Below are positions 34,068-43,259 of a DNA stretch of 64,000 nucleotides, in pieces. Within the stretch, counting starts at the first letter, position 1. Every line of letters starts with the position of its first letter. The position numbers were made by a program, and so were the translations under genes. The notes under the pieces were generated by a model. The model did not search any database. It had not been told where the DNA came from and saw only the letters and a program-made list of their open reading frames with translations. The stretch lies in contig CM114272.1 in the NCBI GenBank assembly GCA_050084515.1, positions 15,810,001 to 15,874,000 on the forward strand, given 5' to 3'. This DNA is from Blasia pusilla. Lineage: Eukaryota > Marchantiophyta > Marchantiopsida > Blasiales.

Positions 34068-35471
34068 CAGCCTTCAGATCCTAAGGTTGGAGATGGTGGT
34101 ACAGATCAGCGTGATATTCATGATGATGCGTTGGTATTGGAGTTCCTACGGACCAGTAGGGTGCCAGGCATAGTGAGTGCCAAGGAGTGAGACCGTGTTC
34201 TTCAACGTGCTAAGAGGTATTGATTGGAGGGAACACATATTCTCTGTGTGTGGGAGGATGATAGAGTACGAGTAGTGCCACATTTGGCTCAAAGAGAGCG
34301 CATTGTGTGACATGCCCATGAGGAGTTGGGACATTTTGGGGTAAAGCATACGTATAGCTTACTCTTTGGTCAGTATTGGTGGAGTGGCATGTATACTTAG
34401 GTGCAGCAGTTGGTATCACGTTGTATGGTTTGTGACCGGATGAAGGCATCATTCAATGCCCCTACACCAAAGTTACATCCCTTGCCTATTATGGGGTTGG
34501 ATTACCGTTTGAGTGTGGACTTTGCGGGACCGTTACCGTTGACTGTATGACACCATCGATATGTGTTGGTGATGGTGGATCACTTCTCCAAGTGGATTGA
34601 GTTGGTGGCATTACCCGACAAGGCAAGTGAGGGAATGGCGTATGCGTTTCTTGATAGAGTGCTTAGTCATTTTGGTGCACCAGTTGAAGTGTTGACCGAC
34701 CAGGATACAGAGTTTCAAGGTGAGTTTCAAGTCTTGTGTGACAAGGCGTTGATTGATCATCGGATCACGTCTTGAGATCATCCAGAGGCGGATGGTTTGG
34801 CTGAGCATGTGGTTTGGACGGTGAAGAGGGCATTGCACAAGTATGGCCTACAGAAGGGGCATCTTGGAGATTGGGATATTCAGTTGCCATGGTTAGCCAT
34901 GGGGTATAGGTTCACTCGCCGAGCATCCTTGGCTTCCTTCTCACCTTATTTTCTATTATATGGCCGAGATCCAGACTTGCCAGCAGCAATTTTTTGGGAG
35001 TCTAGTGAGGTGGTGAACCTTGATGACCCACAGATGTGGATGAGAGTGTGTTCTCAATGGGTAGAGCTCTTTTGGAGAGTTATGGAAACAGCCTTTGAGA
35101 ATCTTGCCATTGCTCAACAGAGGGATACGTTGCGGTATGCAACCATTCGGGGTGGAGGTTATCGACCATCGATTTGTAGGTTCCATGTGGGGGACTTTGT
35201 CTATTTGCAGGAGATTGCACCGACAACGTTGGATGTGACAGCAGGCCGCACTATTTTACGAGTGCGCGAGGTGTTAGCTTCTGGAGTTCTCATATTGGAG
35301 GGTCGTGATGGAGTTGTTTGGAAGGACCATGTGCGTAATTGTGCGCCATGTCATCTTCCAAATGTGGATGGTATTGTTGACCCAAGCTTAGCCATGATAC
35401 GTGCTAGCTTGAGATGCATGTTGTGTGGATCTGCTGGTAACGCAGCCCGTATGTTGGTGTGTGATTGGTGA
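34068..35471 (+). pseudogene. DNMT-gypsy copy 4: integrase
   Basis: The N-terminal zinc-binding HHCC part is recognisable (HAHEELGHFG, then SRCMVCDRMKA). The catalytic core has SVDFAGPL, VLTDQDTEFQG and ADGLAEHVVWTVKRAL, giving all three acidic residues of the DDE triad. The C-terminal part (CRFHVGDFVYLQEIAP, LILEGRDGVVWKDHVRN) ends at TGA 35,469-35,471. In-frame stops include 34,398, 34,548 and 34,773. Integrase inserts the cDNA into the host genome. The C-terminus is shared with copies 3 and 6. Confidence 0.9.
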
Positions 35472-35711
35472 TGTATGTTTGACTCCACGTATGGATGTTG
35501 TTCCTACTAGAAGGTGGGTTTTTCCTCGATGTACTTAGGAGAGGTAGATGACTTGATCTTTGCATGATATGGATTACAGATGTGCGACTAACAATGGGGC
35601 AACGTAGCACCTGGCCTTCTGATTCGTGCACCCACGAAGGTGTATAGCATGTAGTAGATGTATAGGGCTACCTGGGAGTTAGAGGGACCTAACCGCCAGT
35701 TAGGGGGGCGA
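35472..35711 (+). other. DNMT-gypsy copy 4: 3' untranslated region and polypurine tract
   Basis: A conserved non-coding block (ATGGGGCAACGTAGCACC, TTAGAGGGACCTAACCGCC) shared with copies 3, 5 and 6, ending in the polypurine tract TAGGGGGGCGAG at 35,701-35,712, the expected plus-strand primer. Confidence 0.8.
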
Positions 35712-36294
35712 GTTGTGGTACACTTGTGTTTATGGATGCTATCATCTATGTTATATAGGTATGTCAATATGGTATGTCAACGATGTATGTTGTATGACGA
35801 TGTGGATTCGCACGACAAGTGTCATGACCATACGGATTATGTCGTAGAGTATAGTGTGCTAGTAGAGGCCATAGGTTATGTAGGGCCATAGTGTCTAGGT
35901 AGAGATGTGGTTTCATACATACGGTTGGACGTTACTCAGGTGAGGGTGATTTTTCCAGTAGGGCCCGCTCTTAGGTTAGAGGATATAGTGTGGAGTGCAC
36001 TCAAAGAACTAATTGTTCTTTGAGTTGAGCGTGTTGCGTTGGGAGTTAGCCTTGGTAGTGAGTAGAGCTCTTGGCTATGGTGGTTCCTGCAAGCTTCAAC
36101 CTAGATTCTCCCATCGTGGAAGTGGGTTTGGCTTGATTGTATGTGATTCTATATATGGTTTATGACAGTAGGTCTTTCACGGATTTTAGTTGTGGTACAC
36201 TTGTGTTTGTGGATGCTCTCGTCTATGTTATGTAAGTATGTGAGTATGGTATGTTAGCGATGTATGTTGTATGACGATGTGGATTCGCACGACA
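35712..36294 (+). repeat. DNMT-gypsy copy 4: 3' LTR with preceding LTR-tail segment
   Basis: A segment right after the polypurine tract (35,712-35,819, TTGTGGTACACTTGTGTTTA ... GATTCGCACGACA) recurs at 36,188-36,294. Between them the sequence starts TGTCATGACC at 35,820, so an LTR of 35,820-36,294 would have TG...CA ends (475 bp). It contains a short hairpin (CTCAAAGAAC/GTTCTTTGAG near 36,002-36,026). The middle part at 36,103-36,187 matches the 5' LTR fragment at 26,772. Confidence 0.7.
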
Positions 36295-36636
36295 ATGACC
36301 TGTACACATAGATCACCTCCCTCATAGCACGTCACTACCAACTTGTAGAACACATGTACTAACTTTGTAACAAGTACACATGTCATTCTCTCATGAGACC
36401 AAATACTAACTAACCCATGATCCTATCAAGGTTGCATGTGGACAAAGTCTGTGGCCGTGGATATGTCCATGTCTGTGGATTTATGCCCGTCCTATGGAAG
36501 GACTTGTTCATATGGGCCCCACCTTTCCCTTCTTTCTCATTCCCCTTACTTCCCTTCGTGTTACATACTCCCCCATTTCTTCCTACCTCCACCTCCACTC
36601 CCTCCTCCCTCATTGCTCCTCTCATCCTTTCCTTGC

Positions 36637-37521
36637 AAGGTTGCACACGGACAAAGTCCGTGTCCGTCCTATGGATGGACATGTCCATGCGGGCCCGGGT
36701 ACTTGGGCACCGGGCCCGCACCCTAGCCCGCACCCAAGCCCACAGCCATTTTGTGGCCTGCAGCCCGACCTAGGGCAGGCTCGGTGCAGGCTCGAGGCCC
36801 AACCTTAGCCCACATATGGGCTTAAGGCCCGCAAAATTTGGTCCAGCTGACCAAACTTTAGTCCGCAGGATTGAAATTTTGTAGGCCATGAGCCGCGCCT
36901 ACCCGCTTAGAATCCTCACCTACTCGTGCCCTCCCTCTCCAGAGCCCACGTTCAATCAGCTTTGAGCTCGTGCCTGCCCGCCCTAGCCCACACTTGCCCG
37001 CCGGGAGCCCACACCTGCCCGCTCGGAGCTTGCACCTGGCCGCCCTAGCCCGCGTCCACTCAGCCTTGAGCTCGCATCTACTCACCCCGAGCCCTTTCCT
37101 GCCCGCCGTAAGCCCGTGCCTACCTCAAGCTTGCGCCTGCCCTCTCTGAGCCCGCACCTGCCCGCCCTAGCCTGCGCCCAATCACCCATAAACCTGCACT
37201 TGCCCGCACCTGCCCGTTGGAGCCCGCGCCTATTCGCCTTTAGCCTGTACCCAATCAATCGTGAGCCCGCGCCTGCCCGTCTGAGCCCGTAGGTGCCCGT
37301 TGAGCCCACGCTTGACCGCCTTGAGCCCACACCTGCCCGTCTGGAGCCCGCACTTGCCCGCCTTGAGCCCGCCCTGCGGCCCATGTAACGGATGCGGGCT
37401 TCGTGAGCCTGAATCTACATGGCGAACTCTGGGCGGGCCCAAGTGCGGTTCAGGCATGTTAGAGGACATGTCCAGACACGTCCGTTCCATGGACGGACAT
37501 GTCCATTTCCGTGCAACCTTA
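36637..37521. mobile_element. Mutator-like element (inner) with GC-rich minisatellite
   Basis: It starts AAGGTTGCACACGGACAAAG and ends TTTCCGTGCAACCTTA, with GGACATGTCC palindromes next to both ends. The 9-mers TTTCCTTGC (36,628-36,636) and TTGCCTTGC (37,522-37,530) agree at eight of nine positions. It is inserted within the outer element. The core is a GC-rich tandem array (36,890-37,385). A sister element lies at 44,690-45,464. No coding capacity. Confidence 0.7.
36890..37385. repeat. GC-rich minisatellite (AGCCCGCACCTGCCCGC units)
   Basis: Irregular tandem units of about 20-35 bp built from GAGCCCGC and CACCTGCCCGCC, very rich in C on the plus strand. Arginine-rich frames through it (for example minus 37,384-37,082) are artefacts of the repeat. 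Confidence 0.85.
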
Positions 37522-37930
37522 TTGCCTTGCCTTCCATCATAGACTAAAAGTGTGGGTCCCACCTCTTGGAACTCATGTCCGTGGATATGGTGAGACATGT
37601 TTGTCCATGTCCATCCTCAAGAAGGACTTGTCCGTTTTGGTGCAGCCATGGACCCTATGGGTCCAAGTAGAGCCATACATGGTTGGGAGAGTCGACATAC
37701 ACTTGTAGGTCACCGCCTAAGAGCATGTCACATATGATCTCTCAAAATAGGGAAGTACAAGACCCCTCTAAGGCCTCAATACTATCTCTTCCTACGCGTC
37801 ATCTATCATTACAGTTGTTGTGCGAATATACATCACTGCCAACATACATCAGTTTTCATGCACACACATGTTTAAGATTCATCTATCTATGAATCCTAAC
37901 ATCTCCACACATGAACAACTAGAAAACCCC

Positions 37931-39173
37931 AATCGCCCCCCTAGTTGGTGGTTAGGTCCCTCTTACTCTAGATAGTCTACAAAACAAGTCTAAATGCTAT
38001 GCACCTTTTCAGTGCTAGGATCAAGAGGCTGGGTGCTATATCGCCCCATTGTTAGTCATCTTCCTACAATCCATAACATTATGAGTTATCTTGTAATCAA
38101 CCTATCACAGTTATGTACATCTAAGACAAAGCCAATTTCCTTGAGGAACCACGTCAAGGGGCAACGTCAAACACGATATATGCTATCCTAGAGAACACCC
38201 ATATATCACAGACTAGCCTCGATTGTATGTGGTTGTTCCTCTAGCATACCCACACAAGATGCATCTCAAGCCTCTAAGAACAACTTCCAAGCTTGGATGA
38301 ATACTCCCATCTACGTTCACAAGATGACATGGCGCATAGTAGCGTATCTCAGAGTATCGTGATGGTGAGCGATAGCTAGGTTCTTAAACGCCACAAGCAT
38401 GACTCTCCAAAAGAGCTCAACTCGCTGAGAACATGCTTGCACCCATATATATGTCTGGATCATCGAGTTCAAGTACCTCAACCACATCTCCTCGAATAGA
38501 CAATGGTAACTCTAGCTCTCTCCCATGGAGCAGGAAATATGGTGAAGATGATATAAAGGATATTTGCGGACAAAAGCGGTTACCCATTGCCAACCACGAT
38601 ATTTGTAGGTCTCAATCTCTTAAGTATCCTCTTTGCAATCCATACCTACGCCATCCTCTCTTCACCACTGCACAACTCTCTCTCCTAAACCATCTGCCTT
38701 TAGATGATATCAAGAAGGGGTACGATGATCTATCAACGTTTGATTACTCAAGGCCTGAAATTCACCCCTCAACTCAATACCTTGAACCTGTCAATACCTC
38801 TGTTGGTGCACCAAAATAACTAAGCACTCGATAAGGAAATGTATAAGACACTCCTCACTCGACCTATCTGTAAACGCTACCAACTCAATTGGCTTGGAGA
38901 AGTGCTCCACCATAACCAACTCATACCGACTCTAGCGCCCCTTCAATGGTAAAGGCTTTGCAAAGTCTAAAGTATGGCGATACCCTAATCCCATGATTGG
39001 TAAAGGATGCAAGTGTGGTGTCTGAGCATTGAATGATGCTCCCATCCTATCACGTACAATGCATTTTGCTACAAACTTCTCAATATCAATTTACATACCA
39101 CGCCACCAATATTGAATCTAAAGCAAGCTATACACTTGACTCCAAAATGACCTCACTCCTCATGAGCATGTCT
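37931..39173 (-). pseudogene. DNMT-gypsy copy 5: polypurine tract and degraded integrase
   Basis: The minus strand reads, from 39,173 downward, the integrase zinc-binding part (HEE-x-x-HFG, then KCIV-RDRMGASFNAQTPHLHP), core pieces (TLDFAKPLPL, MVEHFSKPIELVAF, YHLKADGLGERVV), the C-terminal region to about 38,230 and the 3' block with ATGGGGC. The polypurine tract is on the plus strand as ATCGCCCCCCTAG (37,933-37,945). Frameshifts and stops are frequent. The upstream part of pol is missing: the copy is cut at 39,174 by a CACTA-like end, within the codons that follow HEE-x-x-HFG. Confidence 0.8.
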
Positions 39174-39210
39174 CACTAGAAGAAATCCTTGGTTTTATAA
39201 CTATGTTTTA
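39174..39210 (+). mobile_element. CACTA-like transposon terminus
   Basis: CACTAGAAGAAATCCTTGG followed by TTTTATAACTATG and TTTTATGACTTG is related to the end at 5213 (minus strand). It breaks copy 5 at GAGCATGTCT. The opposite end of this element was not identified. Confidence 0.4.
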
Positions 39211-39419
39211 TGACTTGTATGTGTCATATATCATCATGAATAACTAGAAATGACTAGTTACTTGTAGAGACACAAAAGCCAAGACATATCTTCCAAATAA
39301 TTTCAATGACTAACATGGTTTGCTCACATGATATGAAAATATGAATCATATTAATATGATTGCTATGTCATAAAAATGATGTGGCAAGTGATTTGATGAC
39401 ATGGACTAAATGAAAAAAA
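39211..39419. other. Subterminal region of the CACTA-like element, no gene
   Basis: AT-rich, with repeated ATGACTA/TAGTCAT-type motifs. No coding motif. Confidence 0.3.
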
Positions 39420-39830
39420 CTTTTGTCCAACCATATGCCCCATCTTCCATCTGTATGTCCATTGATTCCATTCCTCCATCTATTTATGTACATATGCCAC
39501 AGCCTCCATCTATAACTTCCATCCACGTGTTATTAACACCATTTATCCGGATTCCTTCCATCTACCATTCGTCCATCAATTCCATTTGTCCATCTTTATT
39601 CCATCCATTCATCTCATTTGTCCATGTGCCCCACCCGCAATCCATCCATCAACTCCTTCTCCATCCACACTCCATCCATTGATCCCATCCATCAATCTCA
39701 TCCATCCATTCTTCTCCCTCCAAACTCCATCCATCAACCTTGTTCCATCCATTAACCCCATCTATCCATGCATTCCATCCCCCATCTATTTATGAACTCC
39801 GTCTCCGTCCATCCATCCATGCGCCCCATC
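39420..39830. repeat. Degenerate (CCAT)n-rich minisatellite
   Basis: Dense CCATC/TCCATCCATC repeats interrupted by CCCATC and CAACTCC units. Plus frames through it (His/Pro/Ser/Ile-rich) are artefacts. Confidence 0.8.
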
Positions 39831-39854
39831 TTATATTCATTATCTTAGTTTGCT

Positions 39855-39915
39855 AGAACATGTCTTGGGCAAGATTTGAACCTGCACCACTAGGCCTATA
39901 GTGGAATCTTCTGCC
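39855..39915 (-). other. Possible tRNA-like fragment
   Basis: The minus strand contains TAGTGGCAGAAG (A-box-like) and, about 30 bases on, GGTTCAAATCTTGCCC (good B box and 3' acceptor-like). The 5' GGGCTAG pairs partly with CTTGCCC. The total length is too short for an intact tRNA. It may be a tRNA relic or a SINE head. Confidence 0.25.
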
Positions 39916-40117
39916 ACTAGCCCTAACATTATCATATGTACATATGTGATAAATTTAAATATATATAAAAAATAATAATTTAGTTTTTCATATTTTTACT
40001 TTCTAATATTCATATTTGCATTATTTTGTTTAAAAAATAACTCCTATATTTATATTCTTCCATTCTTAACTCTTTAAGGAGCTAAAAATTCGTACATAGA
40101 ATAAGAAATATTAGTGT

Positions 40118-40330
40118 TTAGGCTTAGGATTTGGGATTTAGGGTTTAGGGTTTTGAGTGTTTAGGCTTAGGGTTTACGCCTTAGACTTAGTGCTTAGAGT
40201 TATGACTTACACTTAGGGTTTATGCCTTTAGGGTTTAGGGTATTGAGTGTTTAGGCTTAAGGTTGAGGGTTTACAACTTAGACATAGGGTTTAGGGTGTG
40301 TGGCTTAAGTTTTAGGGCTTACCCGTAATG
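40118..40330 (+). repeat. Degenerate interstitial telomere-like array
   Basis: Repeated GGGTTTAGGGTTT and TTTAGGCTTAGGG units, variants of the plant telomere repeat TTTAGGG with the G-rich strand on plus. Too degenerate and too short for a functional telomere. A longer relative lies at 54,317-54,992. Confidence 0.8.
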
Positions 40331-40779
40331 TAGTTGTTCTAGGTGGAATATTAAAAATTGGGCATATTTTTCTTAGTATTTATAATGGCCAATGAATTAA
40401 TAAGATTATATAGTGTAAAGATGTTTGATAGTGGGCTTAGGGATTACTTATTACTAGGTAGTTATGTGGGGTTGAATAACATTTGGGCATTGTGCTTTTG
40501 AGCAAAAAAACCCAAATGACAAGCCTTAGGATGTAAGGTTAGAGAATGATGACCTAAGGATTAATTAATTATTTAAGGTTATAAACTTAGTCTAATTGGA
40601 TGTGGGGCCTACTACTATATAGGATATAGTCTTACATAGCTAGGGAAACCAAATTTTCATCTAATATCCAAATGGATGAATTTTTACTCCTTCATGCAAG
40701 TTGGCGGTAGATACTAAACAAGAGTGATTTGGAAATATGTAGTGCTCGTATTTTTGAAATTTTGGTAGAAAGGTTATTG
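40331..40779. other. Non-coding flank shared with the second telomere-like array
   Basis: TAGTCTTACATAGCTAGGGAAACC and TTCATGCAAGTTGG near 40,630-40,705 recur at 55,060-55,120 (TAGTCTTACTTAGGGAAACC, TTCATGGTACAAGTTGG). No gene is seen. Confidence 0.45.
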
Positions 40780-41230
40780 TAGTGCCCACCTTTTTGAAAT
40801 TTTGACAGAAAGAGCATTTTTTGTACAGAGTTGTAGTGAAGTCTTCCTTGAATGAAGACTAAAGACTCAATACCGAAAGTGAAGTCGTATACTTTACCGA
40901 AATTTTGTGACAACATAGAATGACTCAACTCTAATGAAAGGACAAGAGATAGTAAGAGAGTGAGGACTATCTTGGAAGAGTGAGAATTGTGTAAAAGTAG
41001 GAAAAGACGGAAAAAAAAGCTAGTATAAGAAGTGCGGGTACTTCGCAAGGAAGACCGCGGTAGGAATAGTGCGAAGACTAGGTACAAAGAACAAAGACCA
41101 AAGACCCAAGAGCAAAGACTAAGAACTCTAAGAAGGAAGAGGAAGAAGAAGAGGAATTAAAGAGTCTTCACAAAAAGCGGAAAGGTGTAGGAAGGATAGG
41201 GATAGAATTGTAAGAGACTATTTAAAGAAT
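40780..41230. repeat. LTR-like repeat R, 5' portion, copy 1
   Basis: TTTTTTGTACAGAGTTGTAG to TTTACCGAAATT to GAAAGGACAAGAGATAGTAAG to CAAAGACC matches 43,890-44,300 in order. Purine-rich, with GAAGA tracts. Probably part of an LTR or other dispersed repeat whose 3' portion is at 43,440-43,892 and 45,656-46,081. Confidence 0.55.
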
Positions 41231-41235
41231 AGAGA

Positions 41236-41455
41236 AGGCATGACAAGGGCAAGTGGGGTAAGGGTGGAGGTGGAGGGAGGAAGAAACCGAAGAGTATGGA
41301 ATACGAAGGAAAGTGGAGGGAATGAGAAAGAAGCGGAAGGTGGGGCCCACATGGAGAGGTCCTTCCATATGACGGATGTTAGTCCACTGACACGAACCTT
41401 GTCCACATGCAGATGTTTGCAAACACGGACTTTTTTCACTTGCAACCTTGCCCTA
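41236..41455. mobile_element. Mutator-like element fragment (right end)
   Basis: GGGCAAGTGGGGTAAGGGTGG, a GGAGG-rich stretch and the end TTTTTTCACTTGCAACCTTG match the interior and right end of the 10-kb member. The left end (GGTTGCAC) is missing. It interrupts repeat R. Confidence 0.5.
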
Positions 41456-43259
41456 TACCCACAAAGTTGTTGTACATCCAAGAGGTCTACACTCCACAAC
41501 CTCATTCTTATTCATGATTGTCAAGTCTCTACTCCTATCAAACCAACCCATCACTTCTAAATCGTCTATCATAAGTTCTACCTGACACCCAATATCCTCA
41601 ATGATAAGAGATAATTGTAGGAATAGAAATTGAATGAGAAACCTACATATGCTCACCATCAATCTTCTTCAAGGTTAAACATTATCGCTCCATGTGGTAC
41701 AAAGATCTATGAGGCATAATAATCTTCTTGAACAGCAAGTCCACTTTCCTTGATGCAAGTGTAGACATACTAGTCGGTGCCGGTATGTGTGTTGCCACCT
41801 CTAGCACTCTATCATGGATTTTTGGTGCAAATACTTCATATCAATAGAGGTCAAAATAATATCGTTGCATTGAGTTGCAAATAGTGTATCAACTTGCATT
41901 TTAAATTGGACACTGAATTTTAAAAGAAAAAACTAGATAGAGGAAATTCCTAACATAAATGAGCCAAAGAAGGGCTAGAAAGGGGCAAGATAAAAGTGAC
42001 CAGATTTTTTTCGTAAACTTGTCGTAAAATGTATTGATGAGGAATGAGGTCTGAGAAACCATTTGAAAATAACTTGGTGGAAATCTTGTCAAGAAGTGAA
42101 CCATTACAAATTATACAACCAAGAAACTTGCCAAGTATGAGTCTCTAACGTGCTTCGAAATCACACTTTTCTCAAATGCCCCCCAAAAATTTTACAAATT
42201 TCTCCCATTTTGTGCTCTTGTTGGACTAATCTTCACAAGAAAAAAATTCAGCCTTCTTACTATACACCATTACAACTCTTACCAGCATATTTTTAATACC
42301 CCTACTTCAAGTTACTACCTAAACATCATATGGAATAAGGAGCATCACATCCGACCTTATGATAAAAAAAATTTAACATTATGGAACGTCTCCATCCAAG
42401 CTCTATAGAGAGGCTATGTGATTAACCACCGATAAACATCTAAACCCAAGAAGCCCCAACCTTGTCAACATAATAGATTTGTAAGGTCGACCAACCAATC
42501 TAATATGTTGTATAGAATCCCAACAATGCTCTTGTTCATTTCATGGATTTGTTTCTAATTCCAGTTTTGATTAACTTTCAATGGTTTTAGAAGTTTAATA
42601 CCAAGATATTTGATAATAAATAACACTAGTTTAATGGTTTGTGTGATGGATAAAAATAAGAAATTAGTACAAAATGAAAAACTTATGAGGACTATTCAAT
42701 GATAAAACTTGTGCGTAAAATTTCATTTCTCTTGTATTTGCAAGAATGAAATTCATTTAACTAATGTAGAAAGGAAATTCTATAGGAAATGGATCCTAAT
42801 GATATAATTATGACATATTTCTAAGTTTCCCCATAAGAGGAAGACATTCTCTTAAATAAATTTTCTATAATATAAAAATAATAATAACCCTAAAAATATG
42901 ACATGTAGTAATTTTTTTACTTTAAAAATGATACTACTCCACATGGTTCCTTAATAATGATCTTGTTCTTTTAGTGGATTTTTTTCAATTCCGTTCAAAA
43001 ATCTTATGGAGTTCAAAAAAATGTGCTTATTTTTTTGAACTCCATAAGATGTTAAAAACACACATTTCTACCCTAATGCTCTTTCTAGGTTTACATTTGA
43101 AAAAAAAAACGAACGAAACTTTCTAAAAGAAGAGAAGGCCATACACAAAGGGGTTTTTTTACAAATCTCATCCTCTCCAATCCAAACATCTTGAGTTGGA
43201 AGTGAGTTAGGGAAGGAGTAGGACTCCAATATGCGGGAGGCCATATTCGAGCTTTGCAC
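41456..43259. other. AT-rich stretch, no gene identified
   Basis: Short frames without motifs. Contains the perfect hairpin at 43,001-43,050. Confidence 0.35.
43001..43050. repeat. Perfect inverted repeat, 22-bp arms
   Basis: ATCTTATGGAGTTCAAAAAA (start of the left arm, 43,001) and its exact complement (43,029-43,050) flank GTGCTT. Not part of a recognised element. Confidence 0.95.

Larger units (their letters stand above)
36428..37650. mobile_element. Mutator-like MITE (outer), carrying a nested element
   Basis: It starts AAGGTTGCATGTGGACAAAG and ends TTTTGGTGCAGCCATG. Without the nested insertion it is about 340 bp and matches the 10-kb member. Flanking 9-mers GATCCTATC (36,419-36,427) and GACCCTATG (37,651-37,659) agree at seven of nine positions, the size expected for Mutator-superfamily target duplications. 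It sits in the LTR of copy 5, and copy 3 gives the empty site. No transposase is encoded. Confidence 0.65.
36295..37930 (-). repeat. DNMT-gypsy copy 5: LTR, interrupted by a Mutator-like element
   Basis: Both parts (37,651-37,930 and 36,295-36,427) match the copy 3 LTR in order when read on the minus strand. Together they are continuous once the insertion at 36,428-37,650 is removed. Landmarks are CCCTATTTTGAGAG, TTGGACCCATAGGG, TTTGGTCTCATGAG and ATGTGTACAGGTCA. It abuts the 3' LTR of copy 4 tail to tail at about 36,295. Confidence 0.75.

Noticed and set aside
36858-37598. Long arginine-rich minus-strand and proline-rich plus-strand frames over the GC-rich array
   Set aside because: They are translations of the minisatellite inside a non-coding Mutator-like element.
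38433-38819. Plus-strand 128-codon frame
   Set aside because: It is the antisense shadow of the degraded integrase of copy 5.
39855-39915. Intact tRNA gene on the minus strand
   Set aside because: The B box is good, but the total length between the possible acceptor strands is too short for a cloverleaf.
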